A DNA stretch of 44,706 bases from JBNKFQ01 sp050289385. GTDB lineage: Bacteria; Pseudomonadota; Gammaproteobacteria; Pseudomonadales; Porticoccaceae. Shown here piece by piece: positions 14,740 to 22,455 of this stretch (its first letter is position 1; each line of letters starts with the position of its first letter). The notes beneath the pieces are model-generated. The model saw nothing but the letters and a program-made list of their open reading frames with translations. It was not told where the DNA came from and made no database searches. The DNA lies in NCBI GenBank assembly GCA_050289385.1, contig JBNKFQ010000143.1:1-44706 (forward strand). Reading direction: 5' to 3'. Position numbers and translations under genes: made by a program.

Positions 14740-15444
14740 TCAACTGTTTCCCCGGGCCTGCAAAATCGCCTCGGCGATAACCAGGTCTTCGGCACATGTA
14801 ATCTTTATATTGTCGCGCCGTCCGGGTATCACTTTGGGAGAGTAACCAAGGGCCTCCAGAGCAGACGCTTCGTCAGTGGGCAAAAAGCCGCGGACGTGGC
14901 AATCCCGCAGGGCATCCCGCAACAGGCCAAAACGAAACATCTGTGGCGTCAGGGCACTTCGCAACTGATCTCGATCTTCGGTGCCTACAATATTTCCCGC
15001 TTCGACACGTTTTACGGTATCTGCCAACGGCGTGACCAGCACACCACCCACAGCGTGATCAAACAACCCGGCAATCAGATTGTCGATATCAGCGGCATGC
15101 ACACAGGGTCGCGCAATATCGTGCACCAGCACCCAGTCAGAAGGGTCTGCTCGTTGCGACAATGATTCCAGGGCAAGGCGAACAGAGTCGGCTCGTTCTG
15201 CCCCCCCCTCCACTGTTGTCAGACGCGAATCATCAAAATGCAATTCTGCCCAGCAAGCGTCTTCAGGGTGAATCGCCACCACACACCCGGAGATGCCTTT
15301 AACTGCCAACAACCGCTCAAGCGTCCAGCAGGCCACCGGCTTGCCAGCCAGGATCTGGTACTGCTTGGGGCGCGAACCGCCAAAGCGCCTGCCAACACCT
15401 GCGGCAGGAACCACTGCCCACACAGCAGGCCTGGCATTACTCAC
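14740..15444 (-). CDS. ispD: 2-C-methyl-D-erythritol 4-phosphate cytidylyltransferase
   Basis: A 234-residue enzyme that makes CDP-methylerythritol. The CTP-binding loop is VVPAAGVGRRFGGSRPKQY, followed by GKPVACWTLERLL, LVHDIARPCVHAADI, TPLADTVKRV and a GFLPTDEASALEALGYSPKVIPGRRDNIKITCAEDL end typical of the family. The GTG start (15442-15444) overlaps the ftsB stop as GTGA, indicating coupling. Confidence 0.96.
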   Translation of the reverse strand: MSNARPAVWAVVPAAGVGRRFGGSRPKQYQILAGKPVACWTLERLLAVKGISGCVVAIHPEDACWAELHFDDSRLTTVEGGAERADSVRLALESLSQRADPSDWVLVHDIARPCVHAADIDNLIAGLFDHAVGGVLVTPLADTVKRVEAGNIVGTEDRDQLRSALTPQMFRFGLLRDALRDCHVRGFLPTDEASALEALGYSPKVIPGRRDNIKITCAEDLVIAEAILQARGNS

Positions 15445-15746
15445 GGTTCGTCACCCTCTCGCGGTGTTTCGGTTTTCGGTTCAATGACCATGTAAAAGGT
15501 TTCGCCATCCCTGATCATGCCCAAATCACTGCGCGCCCGTTCTTCCACTGCTTCAAACCCCTGCTTGAGCGCTTCCACTTCTCTCGCAATGGCTTCGTTG
15601 CGATCGGCGGCCTCTTCGCTCACTTTCTTTTGTTCCGCAACGGCGTGCTCGAGTTCAACTTGCTGCGCGAGACTGCCCTCACCGAACCACAGTCGATACT
15701 GAAGATAGATAAACAGCAATGTCAAAACCAGCAGCAGCCAGCGCAT
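15441..15746 (-). CDS. ftsB: Cell division protein FtsB
   Basis: A 101-residue bitopic inner-membrane divisome protein. A single N-terminal membrane segment (WLLLVLTLLFIYLQYRLWFG) is followed by a coiled coil rich in Glu, Ala and Lys (LAQQVELEHAVAEQKKVSEEAADRNEAIAREVEALKQG) and the conserved EERARSDLGMIRDGETFYMVIE. It sits between eno and ispD as in most gammaproteobacteria and forms a complex with FtsL and FtsQ. Confidence 0.95.
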   Translation of the reverse strand: MRWLLLVLTLLFIYLQYRLWFGEGSLAQQVELEHAVAEQKKVSEEAADRNEAIAREVEALKQGFEAVEERARSDLGMIRDGETFYMVIEPKTETPREGDEP

Positions 15747-15817
15747 TCAGTTATTTACCCGGGGCTCGTATACAGGCTTGCCAACGTTACGGCGGCGAGT
15801 GGGAAAGTGCAACATCT

Positions 15818-15955
15818 GGCCGGACGTCTGACGTCCAACTTCTGACGCAAAAACCACAAACCCGGCTCTCACCTGATCACCCTGTTTTCCAGCAGGCCGG
15901 GCGAGGCGATGGCGCGAGGCCCTGGCGTCAAGCGTCCAACGTCCGACGTCCGGCC
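15818..15955. repeat. Heptamer inverted-repeat element overlapping the end of eno
   Basis: Arms 15818-15848 and 15925-15955 are each 31 bases and match at 24 of 31 positions when one is reversed; both carry GGCCGGACGTC outside and TGACGC inside. The core GCCGGGCGAGGCGATGGC (15896-15913) lies 11 bases before the right arm. The eno stop codon (15928-15930) and its last eight residues are inside the right arm. Confidence 0.88.
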
Positions 15956-17241
15956 CTGTCAAACTCGGCACGTCCACGATACGGCGCAGCCTCACCCAGC
16001 TCTGCCTCAATACGCAGCAAACGATTGTATTTGGCCACACGATCAGAACGACACAGAGAGCCCGTCTTGATTTGACCGGCGGCAGTGGCCACTGCCAAAT
16101 CAGCAATTGTGGTGTCCTCTGTTTCTCCTGACCGATGAGAAATCACCGCGGTGTAGCCCGCCTCCCCGGCCATACGGATAGCATCCAGAGTCTCACTCAA
16201 TGAGCCGATCTGGTTGAACTTGATCAAAATGGAATTGCCAACACCCTTTTCAATGCCTTCTTTCAGAATGCGGGTATTGGTAACAAAAAGGTCATCACCC
16301 ACAAGCTGAACTTTTTTGCCTAATTTGTCGGTCAACTCTTTCCAGCCGGCCCAGTCACTTTCATCCATGCCGTCTTCAACAGAAAGAATCGGGTGACGCT
16401 CGACCAGGTCGGCCAGGTATTCGACAAACCCGGACGCAGCATACACCTTGCCCTCCCCTGCCAGATTGTATTTGCCGTCCTGATAAAACTCTGAAGAGGC
16501 GCAGTCCAGTGCGAGAGTGACGTCATCACCCAGTTTGTAGCCCGCATTTTCGACAGCCTCTGCAATTACCGTTAACGCCTCTTCATTGGATGAAAGATTG
16601 GGAGCAAATCCTCCTTCGTCTCCTACCGCGGTACTGAGCCCACGACTCTTGAGCACTTTTTTCAAGGCATGAAAAATCTCCGCGCCAACACGTAGCGCTT
16701 CCGTAAAGGAAGGCGCACTGACCGGCTGAATCATAAATTCCTGAATATCGACATTGTTGTCGGCATGCTCACCACCATTGAGAATATTCATCATCGGCAC
16801 CGGCATGCTGTAATCGCCAGCTGTGCCATTTAATTCAGCGGTGTGTGCATAAGGTGGAATACCTTTGGCTTTTACCGCAGCTTTTGCTGCCGCAAGTGAC
16901 ACCGCGAGAATGGCATTGGCACCCAGCACCGATTTGTTATCTGTGCCATCCGCTTCAATCATCAGGCGATCCAGTTCTTGCTGCTGTGTAACATCCTGAC
17001 CGACCAACAAATCCCGAATAGTCGTATTGATATTTGCCACGGCTTGCAACACCCCTTTGCCAAGATAGCGGGCGGGATCGCCGTCGCGCAATTCAAGCGC
17101 TTCGCGAGAACCGGTGGACGCGCCCGATGGCGCACACGCCGAACCAATAAAACCATTCTCCAGAATGACGTCGGCTTCGACCGTCGGGTTGCCACGAGAA
17201 TCGAGTACTTCATAAGCGCGAATATCAGAAATTTTGGTCAT
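15928..17241 (-). CDS. eno: Enolase
   Basis: A 437-residue glycolytic enzyme that interconverts 2-phosphoglycerate and phosphoenolpyruvate and can scaffold the RNA degradosome. Motifs are AYEVLDSRGNPTVEADV, PSGASTGSREALELRDGD, GGEHADNNVDIQEFMI, STAVGDEGGFAPNL, ILSVEDGMDESDW, LVGDDLFVTN, KFNQIGSLSET, ISHRSGETED and GQIKTGSLCRSDRVAKYN. Enolases usually end shortly after APYRGRAEF; here the frame continues DRAGRRTLDA, coded by the arm of a repeat element that also supplies the stop. The 5' leader contains repeated GTTAAC units. Confidence 0.98.
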   Translation of the reverse strand: MTKISDIRAYEVLDSRGNPTVEADVILENGFIGSACAPSGASTGSREALELRDGDPARYLGKGVLQAVANINTTIRDLLVGQDVTQQQELDRLMIEADGTDNKSVLGANAILAVSLAAAKAAVKAKGIPPYAHTAELNGTAGDYSMPVPMMNILNGGEHADNNVDIQEFMIQPVSAPSFTEALRVGAEIFHALKKVLKSRGLSTAVGDEGGFAPNLSSNEEALTVIAEAVENAGYKLGDDVTLALDCASSEFYQDGKYNLAGEGKVYAASGFVEYLADLVERHPILSVEDGMDESDWAGWKELTDKLGKKVQLVGDDLFVTNTRILKEGIEKGVGNSILIKFNQIGSLSETLDAIRMAGEAGYTAVISHRSGETEDTTIADLAVATAAGQIKTGSLCRSDRVAKYNRLLRIEAELGEAAPYRGRAEFDRAGRRTLDA

Positions 17242-17285
17242 TACAGATGTATCTCCAGCATTAATTCAGGATTGCAGTTTTGTCG

Positions 17286-17352
17286 TATTTACCTTTTTTG
17301 CGTTAACTTTTTTTTGCGTTAACTTTCTTCGCGTTAACCTTTTTGCATTAAT
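17286..17352. repeat. GTTAAC tandem repeats in the eno leader
   Basis: Three GTTAAC sites (17302-17307, 17318-17323, 17333-17338) at 15-16 base spacing, each preceded by TGCG or CGCG and T-rich tracts, plus degenerate flanking copies. The repeats lie between the kdsA stop and the eno start. A similar TTAAC-containing array lies between frr and pyrH. Confidence 0.7.
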
Positions 17353-17379
17353 CAGGACTTGTTGACACCAGTGATTCAT

Positions 17380-18231
17380 TTATTCGATGTCAAGGTTCGG
17401 AAAATTTTTGACAAGATCATCCACGGCTTTTACCTGCTGCAAAAACGGTTTTAACTTGTCCAGTGGCAAAGCACTTGGACCGTCGCACAGGGCCTTGTTC
17501 GGCTCGGGGTGGGTTTCCAGGAACAGTCCCGCCACACCAACCGCCATGCCTGCGCGAGCCAGTTCAGCCACTTGATGACGCCGTCCACCCGACGCCGTAC
17601 CCGATGGATCGCGACATTGCAGCGCATGGGTCACGTCAAAAATCAGGGGAGCACCACCGCTCTCTGACTTCATAACACCAAAACCAAGCATGTCTACCAC
17701 CAGGTTGTCGTAGCCCAGACAGGTTCCCCGCTCACAAAGCATGATCTTGTCGTTACCGCATTCACGAAATTTTTCCACCAGATTTTTTACCTGGGACGGA
17801 CTCATGAATTGCGGTTTTTTGACATTGATGAGTGCTCCGGTTTCTGCCATCGCTTCCACCAGATCGGTTTGTCGCGCCAAAAAAGCCGGTAACTGAAGAA
17901 TATCGACAACTTCGGCAACAGGTGCAGCCTGATGTGGTTCATGCACATCGGTAATCAGCGGCACACCAAAAGTATTTTTAATTTCCTCAAGTATACGCAA
18001 ACCCTGTTCCATACCAGGCCCGCGAAAAGAGTGTATTGACGAGCGATTCGCCTTGTCGAACGAAGCCTTGAACACATACGGAATGCCCAGGGCAGACGTT
18101 ACCTCAATATGATGTTCTGCAATTTTCATGGCCAGGTCGCGCGACTCCAGCACATTCATACCGCTAAACAGAACAAAGGGCCTGTCATTGCCTATCTGTA
18201 TGTCACCAACATTGAGACGCCGCTGTGTCAT
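17380..18231 (-). CDS. kdsA: 3-deoxy-8-phosphooctulonate synthase
   Basis: A 283-residue enzyme that condenses phosphoenolpyruvate with arabinose 5-phosphate to give KDO-8-phosphate for the LPS core. Motifs are FSGMNVLESRDLAM, PYVFKASFDKANRSSIHSFRGPG, LITDVHEP, QLPAFLARQTDL, MLCERGTCLGYDNLVVDMLGF and FLETHPEPNKALCDGPSALP. The Asn in GMNVLES suggests the metal-independent class. The ATG overlaps the pyrG stop (ATGA), so pyrG, kdsA and eno probably form one operon. Confidence 0.97.
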   Translation of the reverse strand: MTQRRLNVGDIQIGNDRPFVLFSGMNVLESRDLAMKIAEHHIEVTSALGIPYVFKASFDKANRSSIHSFRGPGMEQGLRILEEIKNTFGVPLITDVHEPHQAAPVAEVVDILQLPAFLARQTDLVEAMAETGALINVKKPQFMSPSQVKNLVEKFRECGNDKIMLCERGTCLGYDNLVVDMLGFGVMKSESGGAPLIFDVTHALQCRDPSGTASGGRRHQVAELARAGMAVGVAGLFLETHPEPNKALCDGPSALPLDKLKPFLQQVKAVDDLVKNFPNLDIE

Positions 18232-19865
18232 ACCGACTCCCTGGACGCGTGCTTCTCAAGTGCTGCCTGAATATAGCTTGAAAACACCGGATGACCGTCG
18301 CGCGGCGTCGATGTGAATTCCGGGTGAAACTGACACGCAAAAAACCAGGGGTGGCCGGGAATCTCCACGGTTTCAACCAAATGATTGTACTCAGACCATC
18401 CCCCCACCTTCATACCTGCAGCTTCAAGTCTGGCGACGTAATTGTTGTTGACTTCATAACGATGACGATGCCGCTCCATAATTGTCGTGGCGCCATACAG
18501 GCGCGCGGCCTCCGAACCTTCAACCAGTTTCGCCGCCTGGGCGCCGAGACGCATGGTGCCACCCAGGTCGGAATCCTCGTCACGGATTTCCACTTCACCG
18601 CTTTCATCCACCCATTCGGTAATCAAACCCACAACCGTATGAGCCGGGTCTTCTTCAAATTCCGTACTGTTGGCACCCGCAAGACCCACAACATTGCGAG
18701 CGTACTCAATGATGGCCACTTGCATGCCCAGGCAAATGCCAAAGTAGGGAATGTTGTTTTCCCGGGCATACCGCACCGCTGCTATTTTTCCGTCAAGACC
18801 GCGCGAACCGAATCCGCCAGGCACCAGAATGCCGTCGGTGTCGGCGAGAATAGCCGTGCCTTTTTCCTCGACGTCCTCGGCATTGATGTATTTGATGTTT
18901 ACTCGTGTACGATGGTGAATGCCAGCATGGATAAGCGCTTCATTAAGCGATTTGTAGGCATCAATCAAATCCATGTACTTGCCAACCATGGCAATGGTAA
19001 CTTCTTTTTCCGGGTTGATATGGTTATCGGCCACCCAGCTCCAGTCACTGAGATCCGCAGCGCCGCAATCCAGTCGCAGCTTATCCACCACCAACTGATC
19101 CAGACCCCATTTGTGCAAATGCATTGGCACATGGTAAATCGTCGCAGCATCCGTCATCGGCACGACGGCGCGCTCTTCCACATTGGTAAACAGTGAAATC
19201 TTCTTGCGCTCGATGTCGCTGATTTCGACTTCCGAGCGACACAACAGAACATCGGGCTGAATGCCGATGGACCGCAGTTCCTTCACCGAATGCTGGGTCG
19301 GCTTGGTTTTGACTTCGCCGGCAGTGGCGATATAGGGGACCAGGGTGAGGTGCACCAACATGGCGCGTTCGCTACCCAGCTCCACCTTGAGTTGCCGCAC
19401 CGCTTCGAGAAAAGGCTGCGACTCAATGTCTCCTACCGTGCCTCCAATTTCGACAATTGCAACATCGTAATCTTTGCCGCCTTTCTGCACGCGGCGCTTG
19501 ATTTCATCGGTGACATGGGGAATCACCTGGACGGTTGCACCAAGATAGTCGCCGCGGCGTTCGCGACGCAGAATGGTCTCGTATACCCGGCCACTGGTAA
19601 AGTTGTTGAGTTTGGTCATTTTGGAACGCAGAAAGCGTTCGTAATGGCCGAGGTCAAGATCGGTCTCGGCGCCATCTTCAGTTACGTAGACTTCTCCATG
19701 CTGAAAGGGACTCATCGTGCCCGGGTCCACGTTCAGGTAAGGGTCAAGCTTGAGAATGGTAACCTTGAGGCCACGCGCTTCAAGTACAGCACCGAGAGAA
19801 GCCGAGGCAATGCCCTTGCCCAATGAAGAAACCACACCACCCGTTACAAATATAAACCGTGTCAT
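18228..19865 (-). CDS. pyrG: CTP synthase
   Basis: A 545-residue glutamine amidotransferase that converts UTP to CTP. The N-terminal synthetase domain begins TRFIFVTGGVVSSLGKGIASASLGAVLEARG and includes KLDPYLNVDPGTMSPFQHGEVYVTEDGAETDLDLGHYERF and VEIGGTVGDIESQPFLEA. The C-terminal glutaminase domain has GGFGSRGLDGKI, the nucleophile loop GICLGMQ and QFHPEF. The length is normal. It is the first gene of pyrG-kdsA-eno. Confidence 0.98.
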   Translation of the reverse strand: MTRFIFVTGGVVSSLGKGIASASLGAVLEARGLKVTILKLDPYLNVDPGTMSPFQHGEVYVTEDGAETDLDLGHYERFLRSKMTKLNNFTSGRVYETILRRERRGDYLGATVQVIPHVTDEIKRRVQKGGKDYDVAIVEIGGTVGDIESQPFLEAVRQLKVELGSERAMLVHLTLVPYIATAGEVKTKPTQHSVKELRSIGIQPDVLLCRSEVEISDIERKKISLFTNVEERAVVPMTDAATIYHVPMHLHKWGLDQLVVDKLRLDCGAADLSDWSWVADNHINPEKEVTIAMVGKYMDLIDAYKSLNEALIHAGIHHRTRVNIKYINAEDVEEKGTAILADTDGILVPGGFGSRGLDGKIAAVRYARENNIPYFGICLGMQVAIIEYARNVVGLAGANSTEFEEDPAHTVVGLITEWVDESGEVEIRDEDSDLGGTMRLGAQAAKLVEGSEAARLYGATTIMERHRHRYEVNNNYVARLEAAGMKVGGWSEYNHLVETVEIPGHPWFFACQFHPEFTSTPRDGHPVFSSYIQAALEKHASRESV

Positions 19866-19976
19866 AAAAGTCCGCCAGAAACCGCCAATCAGAATTAAAA
19901 ACCATCTCCAACTTATTGAGATAGCTTAATATTATTAACTTGAGAAAGGCCAGTTTGCCTTGCGGATCAACTGCTG

Positions 19977-19996
19977 CCCATCTTGATCAAGATGGG
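19977..19996. promoter_or_regulatory. Perfect 20-base palindrome between tilS and pyrG
   Basis: CCCATCTTGATCAAGATGGG is perfectly self-complementary and centred on TGATCA. It lies 60 bases downstream of tilS and 112 bases upstream of the pyrG start (both minus strand). No T tract follows on either strand, so it is not an ordinary terminator. It could be a protein-binding site controlling pyrG; no regulator is identified. Confidence 0.45.
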
Positions 19997-20056
19997 AGGG
20001 CAGAATACCAGAAAGCCGTTTTTGATACCACCGACAACATGTTCAAAATCAGGCAG

Positions 20057-21349
20057 TCATGGTGTTTTTTTCATCACCTGCCAGCACAAACCACAGTCCG
20101 CCAGCGCCTGGTTGCAAAAAAACAGATCTCCCGCGGCAAGCAATACATCATTTTTAAACAACAGCGGCACTCTGTCGCGCAACCAGGGTTCCAACCGGTG
20201 CTCGTGCAACAGTTTTTTCAGGGATTGCGATCGGTGCCGGTCCAACGGCTTACAACGCTCCCCGCCCCGCCGAAATCGAACAGATACCCCACCCTCTATG
20301 GCTGTTCGAGCAGTCAGCACACCGACACCGGCAATCGCGAGAGGCTTCAGAGTGTCCCACAGGATGTCGGCATCATCGGGGGGCGGCAGTGGCAACGGAG
20401 GCAGGAGGTAGACTCTGCCGTTGTAGCGACGCAACTCACAATCACCCAGATCAATCAAGGGATTGGCATCGTCTTTCGCCGCGATCAATTCACGATGTAT
20501 ACGCCGAATACGAACCAGGGGTGGCATGGCGTAGCCGTGTGCATTTAACCAGTAGCGCAGCACATTGTGGCGACGTGGCTGCGACAGACCAGCCAAAACA
20601 TCAAGGCGAATACTGCTGCCTACACGTTCATCGCGCTCTTGTGCATTCGCCAGATCCATCGCTGCCAGTTCACTGACGAGTTCGTCGGACTGACCGCATA
20701 AATGTGCGACCTGAGACAGACGGCCAGCGAGGTCGGGCCAACGCTCCTGCAGGACGGGAACTACCCGGTGACGCAAAAAGTTGCGATCAAAATCCAGCAG
20801 TTGGTTGGACTCGTCTTCAATCCACTGCAACCCTTCTGCGACGGCATAGGCTTTCAACTCCGCGCGCGAAACATCCAGCAACGGTCGCAATAGTTCGCCT
20901 TCACCGAGGGGGCGCTGGCGTGGCATTCCGGCAAGTCCACGCGGGCCCGAGCAACGCATCAGTCGATACAATACGGTTTCTGCCTGATCATCAGCGTGAT
21001 GAGCGAGCAGCAACACATCACCTTCGCCCAATGCGGCTTGAAATACCTGGTAGCGAGCGACACGCGCCGCTTGCTCAAGGCCCTCTCCGCCGGCAGCAAC
21101 CGACACATGAAACGCTTGCAGAGCAACATCCAGCTCGCGGCACTGTTCAGCACAGTGCGCCTGCCAGTGGCTGGCGTTGGGTGAGAGTTGATGGTTGATA
21201 TGTAGAGCTGTCAGTTTTTCCGGTCCCAACAGCTGAACAAGGGCCTGCAACAGAACGCGGGAATCCAGACCACCGCTGTAACCAATGAGAATGCGTTGAG
21301 CCCGCTCAAATCGAGGCAGAAATCCGGCGAGGTGATCGGGCGTGAACAT
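20057..21349 (-). CDS. tilS: tRNA(Ile)-lysidine synthase
   Basis: A 430-residue enzyme that attaches lysine to C34 of the CAU-anticodon tRNA-Ile. The PP-loop motif is GYSGGLDSRVLLQAL, followed by ALHINHQLSPNASHW, EQAARVARYQVF, LLAHHADDQAETVLYRLMRCSGPRGLAGMP and ESNQLLDFDRNFLRHRVVPVL. The C-terminal domain carries RRGGERCKPLDRHRSQSLKKLLHEHRLEPWLRDRVPLL. The ATG at 21347-21349 is 32 bases after the accA stop, the usual accA-tilS pair. Confidence 0.97.
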   Translation of the reverse strand: MFTPDHLAGFLPRFERAQRILIGYSGGLDSRVLLQALVQLLGPEKLTALHINHQLSPNASHWQAHCAEQCRELDVALQAFHVSVAAGGEGLEQAARVARYQVFQAALGEGDVLLLAHHADDQAETVLYRLMRCSGPRGLAGMPRQRPLGEGELLRPLLDVSRAELKAYAVAEGLQWIEDESNQLLDFDRNFLRHRVVPVLQERWPDLAGRLSQVAHLCGQSDELVSELAAMDLANAQERDERVGSSIRLDVLAGLSQPRRHNVLRYWLNAHGYAMPPLVRIRRIHRELIAAKDDANPLIDLGDCELRRYNGRVYLLPPLPLPPPDDADILWDTLKPLAIAGVGVLTARTAIEGGVSVRFRRGGERCKPLDRHRSQSLKKLLHEHRLEPWLRDRVPLLFKNDVLLAAGDLFFCNQALADCGLCWQVMKKTP

Positions 21350-21381
21350 GGCTCAAGGCCGGATCTCAAGTGTCGAACCCG

Positions 21382-22335
21382 TCATTTCGGCTTACCGTAA
21401 GCCATAAGGCGATTAAAGCGCTTCTCCAGTAATTCGTCGATGGGAATCTGCTGTAACTCATCGACCTGGGCGCCAAGGCGTTCACGCAAGGTATGCGCCA
21501 TAGTCTCTATATCCCGGTGCGCCCCGCCCTGTGGTTCGGGAATAATATCATCAACAATGCCCAGATCTTGCAAAACGGATGAAGTTACACCCATAGCCTC
21601 GGCGGCATCCGGTGCTTTTTCAGAGGTCTTCCAGATAATATTGGCGCAACCTTCAGGCGAAATAACAAAGTAAGTGGCGTACTGCAACATGTTGATATAG
21701 TCGCCAACACCAATGGCCAGAGCACCACCAGAGCTGCCCTCGCCAATTACCGTGCAGATCATGGGGGTGCGCAGTCGAGACATAACAGCAAGATTTTGGG
21801 CAATGGCCTCGGAAATACCGCGCTCTTCCGAATCAATGCCGGGATAAGCTCCTGGCGTGTCAATCAGGGTTAACACCGGCATTTTGAAGCGCTCGGCCAT
21901 CTCCATCAGGCGCAGGGCCTTGCGATAACCCTCGGGCTTGGGCATGCCAAAGTTGCGGTGAATCTTGTCGTTGACGCCACGCCCCTTTTCTTCGCCAATC
22001 ACCATTACCGGCCTGCCCTGCAGGCGCGCGACACCGCCAACAATGGCCTTGTCGTCACCGAAATGCCGATCGCCATGAAGCTGGTCAAAATCATCAAAAA
22101 CCCGATTGATGTAGTCCATCGTATAGGGCCTCTGTGGGTGGCGAGCCACCTGCACTATCTGCCAGGAAGACAAATCAGAGTATATGCTTTCTGTCAGCTT
22201 TCGAGACTTGTCCCGCAGCTTGGTGATCTCTTCGGAAATATTGAGTTCATTATCGTTGCCTACCAACTGCAGCTCTTCAATTTTTGCTTCAAGCTCGGCA
22301 ATCGGTTGCTCAAAATCAAGGTAATTCAAATTCAT
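21382..22335 (-). CDS. accA: Acetyl-CoA carboxylase, carboxyltransferase subunit alpha
   Basis: A 317-residue subunit that works with AccD to transfer CO2 from biotin to acetyl-CoA. Motifs are NYLDFEQPIAELEAKIEELQ, HPQRPYTMDYINRVFDDFDQLHGDRHFGDD, GEEKGRGVNDKIHRNFGMPKPEGYRKALRLMEMAERF, LIDTPGAYPGIDSEERGISEAIA and GEGSSGGALAIGVGD. ATG at 22333-22335 (MNLNYLDF) matches family starts; a GTG two codons upstream is unlikely. It follows dnaE, a conserved pairing, but the spacer carries a heptamer array. Confidence 0.97.
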   Translation of the reverse strand: MNLNYLDFEQPIAELEAKIEELQLVGNDNELNISEEITKLRDKSRKLTESIYSDLSSWQIVQVARHPQRPYTMDYINRVFDDFDQLHGDRHFGDDKAIVGGVARLQGRPVMVIGEEKGRGVNDKIHRNFGMPKPEGYRKALRLMEMAERFKMPVLTLIDTPGAYPGIDSEERGISEAIAQNLAVMSRLRTPMICTVIGEGSSGGALAIGVGDYINMLQYATYFVISPEGCANIIWKTSEKAPDAAEAMGVTSSVLQDLGIVDDIIPEPQGGAHRDIETMAHTLRERLGAQVDELQQIPIDELLEKRFNRLMAYGKPK

Positions 22336-22410
22336 TTGCACGTGGTTCCGTTTATGCCCCAGCTATTTACGCATCTGCCGATGCATCTACCAGGGGGCGT
22401 AATGTACCAG

Positions 22411-22438
22411 AAGACAGGGGACCGGGAACAGGGAACAG
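22411..22438. repeat. Heptamer array between dnaE and accA
   Basis: Units AAGACAG, GGGACCG, GGAACAG, GGAACAG. It is of the same G-rich type as at the ends of recX, lpxD and the M23 gene. It begins 18 bases after the dnaE stop codon. Confidence 0.6.
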
Positions 22439-22455
22439 AAGAATTGTTCGACCTG

